Below are positions 35,832-44,350 of a stretch of 64,000 bases of DNA, one piece after another; positions within the stretch are counted from its first letter, which is position 1, and every line of letters begins with the position of its first letter. A program made the translations under genes and the position numbers. The stretch is taken from positions 248,001 through 312,000 of the forward strand of contig NZ_JAUFQP010000013.1 of NCBI RefSeq assembly GCF_030409805.1, in the 5' to 3' direction. Source of the DNA: Algibacter miyuki. GTDB lineage: Bacteria; Bacteroidota; Bacteroidia; Flavobacteriales; Flavobacteriaceae. Below the pieces are notes generated by a model, which was not told where the DNA came from, ran no database searches, and was given only the letters and a program-made list of their open reading frames with translations.

Positions 35832-36512
35832 ATGAAAATTAAATTAACAGTATTATCAGTATTCGCATTCTGTAGCATGTTTAACGCAGAAGCACAAAAA
35901 TTAAAAAAGTTTGGAAGTTCTATTGAAAAGAAAATTGGACCAAAAACAATAAAAGTACCTTACACTGATGTGATATCATACTTAGGATACGCTACGCCAG
36001 GTAATGAAGACAACATTGTAGACGATAAAAAATTCTACTATATTTATTTATGGGTCCCTGCTGTAGCTCCAGAATTAGGAGTAAGAATGCTTTCTCCTGT
36101 AGCTAAAACAAAAATTAAAGACGCTATTAGTTCTTCAGAATATGAAGCTAATGCATCGTCTAGCGATTATTTTGATACATACATTACTTTAGAGCGTTCT
36201 TCTATATTCACAAAAGAAGGTGTTACTGTAGATGGTGCTAAAAACGCAACATGGACTACACTTGCTAGTAACGATGATAGTAGCGAAATGCCTGCACAAC
36301 CAAGTGGAAGCAGCTACAACTCATTATTAAGATATAAAAGTGAAGTTGGTAGCCCAACAAAAGCATTAACTGCCGGTTTATACCGTATTGGTTTTACAAC
36401 TTACAAAAGAGGTGAAGTAAAAGGAACCTTTTTAGCAGAAGTAGCAGCACCAGTAAAATTACCAGGAGTTGTTATGGCTAAAACCATAGAAGAACTTAAA
36501 AAAGGACTATAG
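35832..36512 (+). CDS. LipL32-like surface protein
   Basis: A 226-residue secreted protein with a signal peptide cleaved near AEA-Q22. The mature part matches LipL32, the main surface lipoprotein of pathogenic Leptospira (272 residues), block by block as I remember it: VPYTDVISYLGY, YIYLWVPAVAPELGVRMLSP, FDTYITLERSS, YNSLLRYK and GLYRIGFTTYKRGEVKGTF. Acidic residues corresponding to the reported calcium site appear to be kept: D115/T116, D148/D149 and Y162. There is no lipobox, so it is probably not lipidated. It may belong to the same regulated locus as the two genes before it. A terminator follows. Confidence 0.88.
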   Translation: MKIKLTVLSVFAFCSMFNAEAQKLKKFGSSIEKKIGPKTIKVPYTDVISYLGYATPGNEDNIVDDKKFYYIYLWVPAVAPELGVRMLSPVAKTKIKDAISSSEYEANASSSDYFDTYITLERSSIFTKEGVTVDGAKNATWTTLASNDDSSEMPAQPSGSSYNSLLRYKSEVGSPTKALTAGLYRIGFTTYKRGEVKGTFLAEVAAPVKLPGVVMAKTIEELKKGL

Positions 36513-36546
36513 TATAAAAACAGGCATCCATTAACCCTCTAGAAAT

Positions 36547-36581
36547 ACCTCTTTATGTATGTAAAGAGGTGTTTTGTTTTT
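36547..36581 (+). terminator. terminator after LipL32-like gene
   Basis: ACCTCTTTA (36547-36555) pairs perfectly with TAAAGAGGT (36562-36570), followed by a T-rich tract. Confidence 0.85.
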
Positions 36582-36645
36582 ATCATTTATATCAACGTTA
36601 ATTTATAAAAACAGTATATTTAAACCCTTTTATTTTAAAGAAAGC

Positions 36646-36653
36646 TATCTTTG
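36646..36653 (+). promoter_or_regulatory. -7 element of radical SAM gene
   Basis: TATCTTTG ends four bases before the ATG at 36658, again predicting a leaderless transcript. No TTG is at the usual distance. Confidence 0.55.
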
Positions 36654-36657
36654 CAGC

Positions 36658-38529
36658 ATGCAATCCAAAGCCCTTTTTATAACGCCTCCGTTTACGCAGC
36701 TAAATACCGCTTATCCAGCAACCGCCTATTTAAAAGGCTTTCTGGAAATACACGATATTTCTATGCCGCACTGCGATTTAAGTATCGAGCTGTTTACTGC
36801 TGTTTTTAAAAGTGATTTTTTGCGTGCCATGTTTAAAGAAGCTAAGGATTTGGGTAATTACAATTATCCCGAAGTAAGCAAAATGAAATCGCGCTACATC
36901 TCGTGCGTCGATCCTGTTATTGCATTTCTTCAAAAGCATGATATTGAAACTGCTCAAAGCATATTAAAACCCGATTTTTTACCACCAGGACACCGTTTAA
37001 AACATGTCAATACTAAAATAGAATGGGAAGCTGGTGATATTGGTGTTATTGATAAAGCCAAACACCATGCCACACTTTTTATTGAAGAAATAGGCGATTT
37101 TATACAAGCCAACGTCGATGAGTTTTTTGCATTCACCAAATACGCTGAGCAAATTGCAACTTCGGCTAGTAGTTTCGATCAAATAGACGAGTTTTTAAGC
37201 TATCAGCCCACACTTATCGAAGAGGAAATGCTCGATATTTTGGTGGATCAAATTAAAACTCATCAACCTAATTTAGTGTGTTTTACGATTCCTTTTCCGG
37301 GGAATTTATTCGCAGCCTTACGTTGCGCACAATTTATTAAACAACTTTTTCCAGATATTTACGTGGCTTTTGGAGGGGGGTATTGCAATACCGAGTTACG
37401 CGCGTTAGAAGATCCTAGAATATTCGAATTTGTCGATTTCATCTCACTCGATGATGGCGAAGGTCCGTTATTAAAAATGATAAACTATCTCGACGGAAAA
37501 ATTGATATAAACCAACTAGAGCGCACCTTTGTACTCGAAAATAATAAAGTGGTTTACAAGAATAAAACGCCAAATACCATTTATCATCATAAAAACTTAC
37601 CCGCACCAAATTATTCGGGTTTGCCTTTTGATAAATACGTCTCCTTTTTAGATGTGGTAAATCCTATGCACCGTATGTGGACTGATGCTCGTTGGAATAA
37701 ACTCACCATATCCCACGGATGCTACTGGAAACAATGCTCTTTTTGCGATGTAAGCCTAGATTATATAGGTAATTACCAAAACACTACCGCAGAAGATTTA
37801 GTCAATAAAATTGAAAAAATAATAAAAGATACCGGCATTACAGGTTTTCATTTTGTGGACGAAGCAGCGCCTCCAAAAATGTTACGCGCGCTATCAAAAG
37901 CACTAATAGAACGAAACTTAAAAATAACGTGGTGGACTAACATTAGGTTTGAAAAAACATTTAGTTTCGAGTTATGCGAACTCATGGCGCAATCGGGTTG
38001 TATAGCAGTAACTGGCGGGCTAGAAGTAGCTTCAGATCGTTTGCTTTCTAAAATGAAAAAAGGTGTTGATATAGCACAAGTGGCACGAGTAACCCATCAT
38101 TTTTCGGAAAATAATATCATGGTGCATGCTTATCTCATGTACGGATTTCCCACTCAAACCGAGCAAGAAACCATCGATTCTCTCGAAGTAGTTAGGCAAT
38201 TATTTCAAAAAAACTGTATTCAATCGGCATTTTGGCACCAATTTACCACCACCATTCATAGTCCTATTGGGCAAAACCCCGAAGCTTTTGGTATCGAGAT
38301 AACAGGTCCTGTGTTCCAGGGGTTTGCACAAAACGATTTGTACCATAAAGATGCACAAGGTGCCAACCATCCCAAGTATACTAAGGGGTTAAACCTCGCT
38401 TTACACAATTATTTAAATTCGGCTGGGCTGCAAGATAATCTGCAAAACTGGTTCGATTTCCCTATACCACCAACAAGCCATCCCGATGGTTTAATCGAAA
38501 GTTTTTTAGAAGCATTAACCGTAAAATAA
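36658..38529 (+). CDS. B12-binding-type radical SAM protein
   Basis: A 623-residue radical SAM enzyme. The N-terminal half resembles the B12-binding type (ALFITPPFTQLNTAYPATAYLKGFLE, NLVCFTIPFPGN, VAFGGGYCNTE). The iron-sulfur motif is C355, C360 and C363, spaced CX4CX2C rather than the common CX3CX2C, in SHGCYWKQCSFCDV. The GGLEVASDRLLSKMKKG and HAYLMYGFPTQTEQE segments are typical of the family core. The reaction is unknown; there are no partner genes nearby. The frame is open to 36574, but the ATG at 36658 sits right after the promoter box and starts the conserved region. The stop codon abuts repeat copy C. Confidence 0.85.
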   Translation: MQSKALFITPPFTQLNTAYPATAYLKGFLEIHDISMPHCDLSIELFTAVFKSDFLRAMFKEAKDLGNYNYPEVSKMKSRYISCVDPVIAFLQKHDIETAQSILKPDFLPPGHRLKHVNTKIEWEAGDIGVIDKAKHHATLFIEEIGDFIQANVDEFFAFTKYAEQIATSASSFDQIDEFLSYQPTLIEEEMLDILVDQIKTHQPNLVCFTIPFPGNLFAALRCAQFIKQLFPDIYVAFGGGYCNTELRALEDPRIFEFVDFISLDDGEGPLLKMINYLDGKIDINQLERTFVLENNKVVYKNKTPNTIYHHKNLPAPNYSGLPFDKYVSFLDVVNPMHRMWTDARWNKLTISHGCYWKQCSFCDVSLDYIGNYQNTTAEDLVNKIEKIIKDTGITGFHFVDEAAPPKMLRALSKALIERNLKITWWTNIRFEKTFSFELCELMAQSGCIAVTGGLEVASDRLLSKMKKGVDIAQVARVTHHFSENNIMVHAYLMYGFPTQTEQETIDSLEVVRQLFQKNCIQSAFWHQFTTTIHSPIGQNPEAFGIEITGPVFQGFAQNDLYHKDAQGANHPKYTKGLNLALHNYLNSAGLQDNLQNWFDFPIPPTSHPDGLIESFLEALTVK

Positions 38530-38662
38530 TTTGGGCGTTACCTTTATCCTGAAACAAATTCAGGATAAAGGTCAGGCTTTCCGTTGCAAGTCCTCGCACC
38601 TCCTGCGTCGGGCTATGGGCTATCCACTGCAATCCTTAACGCAGGTGTATCCGTAAGGTTAA
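38530..38662 (-). repeat. interspersed repeat, copy C (long subtype)
   Basis: About 130 bp, begins TTTGGGCGTTACCTTTATCC directly after the radical SAM stop codon. It contains a CTTTATCCTGAA/TTCAGGATAAAG hairpin (38540-38570) absent from copies A and B, then the common core to CCTTAACGCAGG. Confidence 0.9.
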
Positions 38663-39257
38663 AGTCTATTCGAAATAAAATACCGGTCTATAAACGTTCT
38701 TAAAAACAAGTGAATCATAATAACTATGTTTTTTCGGATTATAATCTCAAAAAGAAACACAAACAAAAACCCCAAAACATAAAGTCGTGGGGTTTTCTAG
38801 CTATTAATCATAACTTCAACTAACACTAGTGAAGAATATTAAATAGTAAGACGTAAAATAGTTTCGGAAATTGCAAAAAGATAAAAACTTTAACACTCTT
38901 TAACGTTTAGGGCTGTTAATGCACAAAGCCCGAATTTAAATTCGGGCTTTATCATGTAAGACAATTACGTGTTGTACGATTTATGTATTGTGAAGGTGAC
39001 TAACTCTAAATAATTTTTACTCGTACAGCACTGTCTACGTGTAATATAACGAATTTTGACGAGGTTTATTTTATTTTTTTAGAATAAATTTGAAAAAATA
39101 ACGTTTCAGAAAGCGTTCAATAAAGGGAAATAAACATATATAACGTAATAATCACTTTATGGCTGAGGTTTTTTAGTCTCGATATTTTCAGAAGGAAACA
39201 GGGAAAGTAAGGCAGCGTTGTATATGTCGTCTAAAAGGAATATAAAATATTTAAAAA
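38663..39257. other. non-coding gap with two perfect hairpins
   Basis: About 600 bp without a credible gene. AAAACCCC (38766-38773) pairs with GGGGTTTT (38789-38796), a terminator-like hairpin usable on both strands. A perfect 26-base palindrome with an AAAGCCCGAATTT arm spans 38925-38950. A TAAATTTG at 39085-39092 may be the promoter of the CoA-binding gene. A minus-strand transcript ending at 38766 is possible but not supported by a clear promoter. Confidence 0.5.
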
Positions 39258-39620
39258 ATGAGTAAAAAAACATTAGTTATCGGCGCGTCATTAAAATCAG
39301 ACCGCTATTCCAATAGAGCTATTAAAAAATTAGTGGCTCATAATAATGAAGTTGTAGCCATTGGTTTACGCGCAGGAGTTGTTGCTAACGTAGAAATCGA
39401 TACCGATAAAGTGGCTTATCAAAATATCGATACGGTAAGTTTGTACCTTAACCCTAAGCGCCAAGCCGATTATTTTGATTATATTATTTCTTTAAATCCG
39501 AAACGTGTTATTTTTAATCCTGGAACCGAAAACCCAGAATTCTACAAGCTTTTAGAAGCAAATAACATCGCTTTTGAAGAAGCTTGTACCTTGGTTTTGT
39601 TATCTATCAATCAGTTTTAG
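39258..39620 (+). CDS. CoA-binding-fold protein (COG1832 type)
   Basis: A 120-residue Rossmann-fold protein: [21 protein letters not shown] at the N-terminus (CoA or nucleotide binding), then [20 protein letters not shown]. Members of this group bind CoA-like ligands; their reaction is unknown. The stop codon overlaps that of the convergent symporter gene by four bases. Confidence 0.88.
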   Translation: MSKKTLVIGASLKSDRYSNRAIKKLVAHNNEVVAIGLRAGVVANVEIDTDKVAYQNIDTVSLYLNPKRQADYFDYIISLNPKRVIFNPGTENPEFYKLLEANNIAFEEACTLVLLSINQF

Positions 39621-41083
39621 GCTTTACTTTTTTTCGAAATTAATAGTAATCCAATAAAAGTCAGGATGCCATTAATAATGAGTAATTCGTAACCAATCAC
39701 GTAGCCGCCTAAACGTTCTGCCGGTATGGTTCCAATAATAAAAGAGATTAGTACAGATAGTAGTGCTACTAACCAAACATAGTTGTCTTTTATAGTGTAT
39801 TTTGTGAAAATTCCGAAGGCAAATAACCCCAGTAAAGGGCCGTAGGTATAGCCTGCAACTTTTAGCAAATTATCAATAACGTTGCTGTCTAATACGTATT
39901 TAAAAATAACGATAACAATAATTAAGAGTACGCTCATTAATATATGTACACGTTTACGTAAACCTTTTTGTACGTGTTTTTCGCGTTTTTCGATACCTAG
40001 AAAATCTACACAAAAAGAAGTGGTTAAAGAGGTTAAAGCCGAATCGGCACTACTGTAAGCTGCGGCAATTAATCCTAGTAAAAAGAAAATAGCCAAAGTA
40101 ATACTCAATCCACCATTTAATGCAATTTCAGGAAATAGTAAATCGGTTTTTACTTTGCCGTCTAAAGTAGGGATGGCAATTTGATTTTTTTCCGCATAAA
40201 TAAATAGAAGAGCTCCCAATAAAAGAAACATAAAATTAACAACGATTAAAACTGATGCAAAGGAGAGCATGTTTTTCTGAGCATCTTTTAAGCTTTTGCA
40301 ACTCAGGTTTTTTTGCATCATATCTTGGTCTAAACCCGTCATACAAATCGCGATAAACATACCACCCAAAAACGATTTTATAAAATGATTTTTAGCCAAA
40401 ATAGAATCGGTAAACATGATTTTGTTGTATTTGGTTAATTCTTCCGAAGCGAAAAAATCGGCAAAACTCCAGTTCAATTTATCGGTAATTAAATAAACCG
40501 CAACCACTAAAGCGGTAAGCATGAATAAGGTTTGCAAAGTATCGGTCCAAATAATGGTTTTTATGCCGCCTTTAAAAGTGTAAAGCCATATTAATAAAAT
40601 AGAAATACTCACGGTAACTACAAACGGAATTCCAAAATCGTCGAAAACAAATTTTTGCAATACAATAGCTATTAAATACAATCTAAATGCGGCTCCTAAA
40701 ACCCGAGAAATAAAGAAGAAAAACGCACCTGTTTTGTAACTTACAACACCGAAACGATTTTCCAAATACTGGTAAATGGAGGTAACATTCATTTTGTAAT
40801 ATATGGGCATGAGTACGTAGGCAATTACCAAATAACCCACCAAATAACCGAAAACGACTTGCATGTAACTAAACTGAGAACCAGCAACCCAACCTGGAAC
40901 TGAAATAAAAGTAACGCCAGAAAGCGATGCGCCAATCATGCCGAAAGCAACTAAGTACCAAGGCGCCGATTTGTTAGCTTTGAAAAAAGCATCGTTACTG
41001 TCTTCTTTTCCAGTGAAATATGATATTAAAATTAATACGCAAAAATAAGCAGCGATTAAAAAAAGTATTTGTGTGGCCGTCAT
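39617..41083 (-). CDS. sodium/solute symporter (SSS family)
   Basis: A 488-residue inner-membrane transporter with about 13 hydrophobic helices, of the SSS family: [24 protein letters not shown], the [17 protein letters not shown] helices and [21 protein letters not shown], the region that holds sodium-site residues. The substrate cannot be told (sugar, proline, sialic acid and others are known). The frame is open to 41137, but the ATG at 41083 ([13 protein letters not shown]) places the first helix correctly. Divergent from recR; convergent with the CoA-binding gene, overlapping its stop by 4 bp. Confidence 0.88.
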   Translation of the reverse strand: MTATQILFLIAAYFCVLILISYFTGKEDSNDAFFKANKSAPWYLVAFGMIGASLSGVTFISVPGWVAGSQFSYMQVVFGYLVGYLVIAYVLMPIYYKMNVTSIYQYLENRFGVVSYKTGAFFFFISRVLGAAFRLYLIAIVLQKFVFDDFGIPFVVTVSISILLIWLYTFKGGIKTIIWTDTLQTLFMLTALVVAVYLITDKLNWSFADFFASEELTKYNKIMFTDSILAKNHFIKSFLGGMFIAICMTGLDQDMMQKNLSCKSLKDAQKNMLSFASVLIVVNFMFLLLGALLFIYAEKNQIAIPTLDGKVKTDLLFPEIALNGGLSITLAIFFLLGLIAAAYSSADSALTSLTTSFCVDFLGIEKREKHVQKGLRKRVHILMSVLLIIVIVIFKYVLDSNVIDNLLKVAGYTYGPLLGLFAFGIFTKYTIKDNYVWLVALLSVLISFIIGTIPAERLGGYVIGYELLIINGILTFIGLLLISKKSKA

Positions 41084-41180
41084 AAAAAATGAAATTGTAA
41101 GTTTTTCAAAATACGAATATAAAACATCAATAAACAAGCTCTAATGTGGTTATTTAAAAGTGTGGTTTAAAATTAGCGAA

Positions 41181-41207
41181 TATCCTTGCGAAATAGTAAT
41201 TTCGCAA
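41181..41207 (+). promoter_or_regulatory. recR promoter box with palindrome before start
   Basis: TATCCTTG (41181-41188) resembles the -7 box. It overlaps TTGCGAAAT (41186-41194), which pairs perfectly with ATTTCGCAA (41199-41207) around AGTA. The palindrome ends two bases before the ATG at 41210. Confidence 0.5.
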
Positions 41208-41209
41208 TC

Positions 41210-41827
41210 ATGGAATTCTCTTCAAAATTATTAGAACGCGCTGTAAATGAGATGTCTCAATTACCAGGTATTGGTAAGCGTACGGCGCTGCGTTTAGTTT
41301 TGCATATGTTAAGGCAACCTAAAGAGCAAACTATTGGTTTGGCCGAGGCATTAAAAACCATGCGTGTGGAAGTTAAATTTTGTAAATCGTGCAATAATAT
41401 TAGCGATGTTGCGTTGTGCGAAATATGCTCTAATCCGTCGAGAAATGAAGGCGTAATTTGCGTGGTGGAAGATGTGCGAGATGTTATGGCTATAGAAAAC
41501 ACTAGTTCGTATAAAGGCTTGTACCATGTTCTTGGAGGTAAAATTTCTCCTATGGATGGTATTGGTCCGCACGATTTAAATATAGAATCCTTAGTGGCTA
41601 AGGTGAAAGAAGGAAAAGCTAAAGAACTTATTTTTGCGTTAAGTTCAACCATGGAAGGGGATACCACAAATTTTTATATTTATAAGCAAATTCAAGATTA
41701 CGATGTGTTTACATCAACTATTGCCCGAGGAATTTCGGTTGGGGACGAATTAGAATACGCCGATGAAATTACTTTAGGTCGAAGCATTGTGAATAGAATT
41801 CCGTTTGAATCCTCATTAAAATTGTAA
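41210..41827 (+). CDS. recR: recombination protein RecR
   Basis: A 205-residue RecR. It has an N-terminal helix-hairpin-helix ([17 protein letters not shown]), a four-Cys zinc finger ([18 protein letters not shown]) and a Toprim domain ([16 protein letters not shown]). RecR works with RecO/RecF to load RecA at gaps. The frame is open to a TTG at 41186, but the ATG at 41210 gives the family length. The glycosyltransferase gene follows after 10 bp. Confidence 0.97.
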   Translation: MEFSSKLLERAVNEMSQLPGIGKRTALRLVLHMLRQPKEQTIGLAEALKTMRVEVKFCKSCNNISDVALCEICSNPSRNEGVICVVEDVRDVMAIENTSSYKGLYHVLGGKISPMDGIGPHDLNIESLVAKVKEGKAKELIFALSSTMEGDTTNFYIYKQIQDYDVFTSTIARGISVGDELEYADEITLGRSIVNRIPFESSLKL

Positions 41828-41837
41828 TTTTTATTAT

Positions 41838-42932
41838 TTGAAACTCTCAATTGTCATCCTTAATTATAATGTGCGCTACTTTTTAGAATTGGCTCTAAAA
41901 AGTGCACAAGCGGCAATTGCTGAAATTGATGCTGAAATTATTGTGGTTGACAATGATTCTAGTGATGATAGTTGCGCCATGGTAAAACGTGTGTTTCCAG
42001 AAGTAAAGCTCATCGAGAATAAAGAGAATTTAGGCTTTTCAAAAGGAAATAACATAGGTGTTTCAATAGCAAAAGGAGAATATATTTGCATTTTAAATCC
42101 GGATACGGTGGTTGCTGAAGATACCTTTACAAAACTCTTAGCTTTTTCTGAGAAAAAAGAAAATCTAGGTCTTGTAGGTTGTAGATTAATCAACGGGAGC
42201 GGCTTATTTTTACCTGAAAGTAAACGTAACGTTCCAACAGTTTCGGTAGCATTAAAGAAAATTTTAGGAATGTCTGAAATGTATTATGCCAATCATCTAA
42301 CAGCCGATGCTATTGGTGAAGTTGATGTTCTTGTGGGCGCATTTATGCTAATAAAAAAAGATGTTTATTTAGCTGTTGGCGGTTTTGATGAAGATTACTT
42401 TATGTATGGTGAAGACATCGATTTATCTTACAAGATTATAAAGGCAGGTTATAAAAATTATTATTACGGCGAAACAACAGTTATTCATTTTAAAGGTGAA
42501 AGCACACTGAAGGACAGTCGTTATGCACGTCGCTTTTTTGGTGCTATGCAAATATTTTATGAAAAGCACTTTAAGCAAAACGTGATTTTTGATTTAGTTG
42601 TTTGGTTAGGAATTAAATTAGCCTTAGTTTTTAGACGATCAGGAACAAAGGAAATCAAAGCGATTTCAGAATATGTTTTTGTTTCAAAAAGTGAAAACGA
42701 AGCATTACAAAAGAAACTTCCAAGTAAAATGAATTTACAGTCGGCATTTGGCGATTTTAAAACAGGAGCTGAGGTTGTTTTCGATGCCAACATAATGTCT
42801 TATAAAGATATTATTGAGCATATTAAAAATGCAGATAAAGAATTAACCTTTAAAATATTACCAAACCAATCGCATTTTATTATTGGAAGCAATAATGGAT
42901 TTAGTAGAGGAGAAGTAATAGATTTTAAATAG
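41838..42932 (+). CDS. family 2 glycosyltransferase with TTG start
   Basis: A 364-residue GT2 enzyme. The N-terminus KLSIVILNYNVRYFLELAL, the nucleotide-sugar motif VVDNDSSDDS, LNPDTVV (DXD-like) and the acceptor-side block GGFDEDYFMYGEDIDLSYKI are of the rhamnosyltransferase-like group. There is no in-frame ATG between the upstream region and the first strand, so TTG at 41838 is the likely start. The last 100 residues are a non-catalytic extension. Probably acts on a surface polysaccharide at the inner membrane. It starts 10 bp after recR. Confidence 0.88.
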   Translation: MKLSIVILNYNVRYFLELALKSAQAAIAEIDAEIIVVDNDSSDDSCAMVKRVFPEVKLIENKENLGFSKGNNIGVSIAKGEYICILNPDTVVAEDTFTKLLAFSEKKENLGLVGCRLINGSGLFLPESKRNVPTVSVALKKILGMSEMYYANHLTADAIGEVDVLVGAFMLIKKDVYLAVGGFDEDYFMYGEDIDLSYKIIKAGYKNYYYGETTVIHFKGESTLKDSRYARRFFGAMQIFYEKHFKQNVIFDLVVWLGIKLALVFRRSGTKEIKAISEYVFVSKSENEALQKKLPSKMNLQSAFGDFKTGAEVVFDANIMSYKDIIEHIKNADKELTFKILPNQSHFIIGSNNGFSRGEVIDFK

Positions 42933-42971
42933 TATTGTGTGATTTGTTTAATGAAATTGATGTTTTTTCAT

Positions 42972-42979
42972 TAATTTTG
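42972..42979 (+). promoter_or_regulatory. -7 element of E2 gene
   Basis: TAATTTTG at 42972-42979 stands 37 bp before the ATG at 43017; a matching TTG at the right distance is missing. Confidence 0.4.
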
Positions 42980-43016
42980 CATTGTAAAACTAAAAAACAA
43001 GTATTTTATTAATAAT

Positions 43017-44348
43017 ATGGCAAAGTTTGAACTAAAGTTACCTAAAATGGGAGAGAGTGTTGCTGAGGCAACCATTACCTCTTGGTTAAAAGAAGTTGGA
43101 GATACTATAGAATTAGACGAAGCAGTTTTAGAGATTGCAACGGATAAGGTGGATAGCGAAATTCCGAGTGAAGTAGATGGTGTTTTAGTCGAAAAGCTTT
43201 TTAATGTAGATGATGTTGTTCAGGTTGGGCAAGTCATCGGCATTATTGAAATTGAGGGAGATGCTGAAGTTGCTAGTATAGCAGCTACTGAAGATGAAGC
43301 ATCTGATGATGAGGACGAAGCTGTAAAGGAGATAGAGCAAAGTGTGGAGGTAGCCAAAGAAACGGCTGCACCATTAGCATCTAGTGAAACTCGTTTTTAT
43401 TCGCCTTTGGTGAAAAACATCGCTAAAGCGGAAGGCGTGTCGCAATCTGAATTAGACAACATTGTTGGTACTGGTAAAGATGATCGTGTTACTAAAACGG
43501 ATATTTTAAGTTACGTTGAAAATAAAGGAGCTAATCAAACGGTTGCTCCAGAAAAAATAGCAGCGCCAACAAACCCAGTGGCTCCTAAGGTTGCACAACA
43601 GGCTCCAAAAGCAGTATCAAATCCTGTTATTTCAACAGGTGAAGATGAAATTATCGAAATGACCCGAATGGGTAAGTTGGTAGCGAATCACATGGTGCAG
43701 TCCGTTCAAACTTCGGCACATGTGCAGAGTTTTATTGAAGCCGATGTTACTAATATTTGGAATTGGAGAAAAAGAGTTAAAGATGGCTTTATGAAACGTG
43801 AAGGTGAAAACTTAACCTTTACACCTATTTTTATGGAAGCTATTGCTAAAGCACTTCGTGAGTATCCCATGATGAATATTTCTCTTCAGGGAGATACTAT
43901 TGTAAAGAAGAAAAATATAAACCTAGGTATGGCAGCAGCTTTGCCAGATGGTAATTTAATAGTTCCCGTTATTAAAAATGCCGATCAGCTTAACTTAGTT
44001 GGTATGACCAAGCAGGTTAACGATTTGGCTAAAAGATCGCGTTTAAACCAATTGAAACCAGACGATATTCAAGGAGGAACATACACTGTAACTAATGTGG
44101 GAACCTTTGGAAGTATTATGGGGACACCTATTATCAATCAGCCACAAGTAGGGATATTAGCATTGGGCGCTATTAGAAAAGTGCCTGCGGTTATTGAAAC
44201 TCCGGAAGGTGATTTTATTGGTATTCGTTACAAAATGTTTTTATCGCACTCTTACGATCATCGTGTTGTAAATGGCGCTTTAGGCGGTATGTTTGTAAAA
44301 GCGGTTACCGATTATTTAGAAGCCTGGGACGTTAACAGAGAAATATAA
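43017..44348 (+). CDS. 2-oxoacid dehydrogenase E2 (lipoyl acyltransferase)
   Basis: A 443-residue E2 component. Lipoyl domain with lipoyl-lysine K44 in EIATDKVDSE; acidic/Ala-rich linker; peripheral-subunit-binding domain (about 127-165, YSPLVKNIAKAEGVSQSELD); catalytic domain with D414-H415-R-V-V-N419-G. The usual motif is HRVVDG; Asn at 419 replaces the conserved Asp. It probably belongs to a 2-oxoglutarate, branched-chain or pyruvate complex, and E1 and E3 genes are not adjacent. Whether the Asp to Asn change matters is uncertain, because such forms occur in flavobacteria as far as I recall. Confidence 0.92.
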   Translation: MAKFELKLPKMGESVAEATITSWLKEVGDTIELDEAVLEIATDKVDSEIPSEVDGVLVEKLFNVDDVVQVGQVIGIIEIEGDAEVASIAATEDEASDDEDEAVKEIEQSVEVAKETAAPLASSETRFYSPLVKNIAKAEGVSQSELDNIVGTGKDDRVTKTDILSYVENKGANQTVAPEKIAAPTNPVAPKVAQQAPKAVSNPVISTGEDEIIEMTRMGKLVANHMVQSVQTSAHVQSFIEADVTNIWNWRKRVKDGFMKREGENLTFTPIFMEAIAKALREYPMMNISLQGDTIVKKKNINLGMAAALPDGNLIVPVIKNADQLNLVGMTKQVNDLAKRSRLNQLKPDDIQGGTYTVTNVGTFGSIMGTPIINQPQVGILALGAIRKVPAVIETPEGDFIGIRYKMFLSHSYDHRVVNGALGGMFVKAVTDYLEAWDVNREI

Positions 44349-44350
44349 AC

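Noticed and set aside
41257..41667. 136-codon frame opposite recR
   Set aside because: Antisense shadow; recR is complete and conserved in the other strand.
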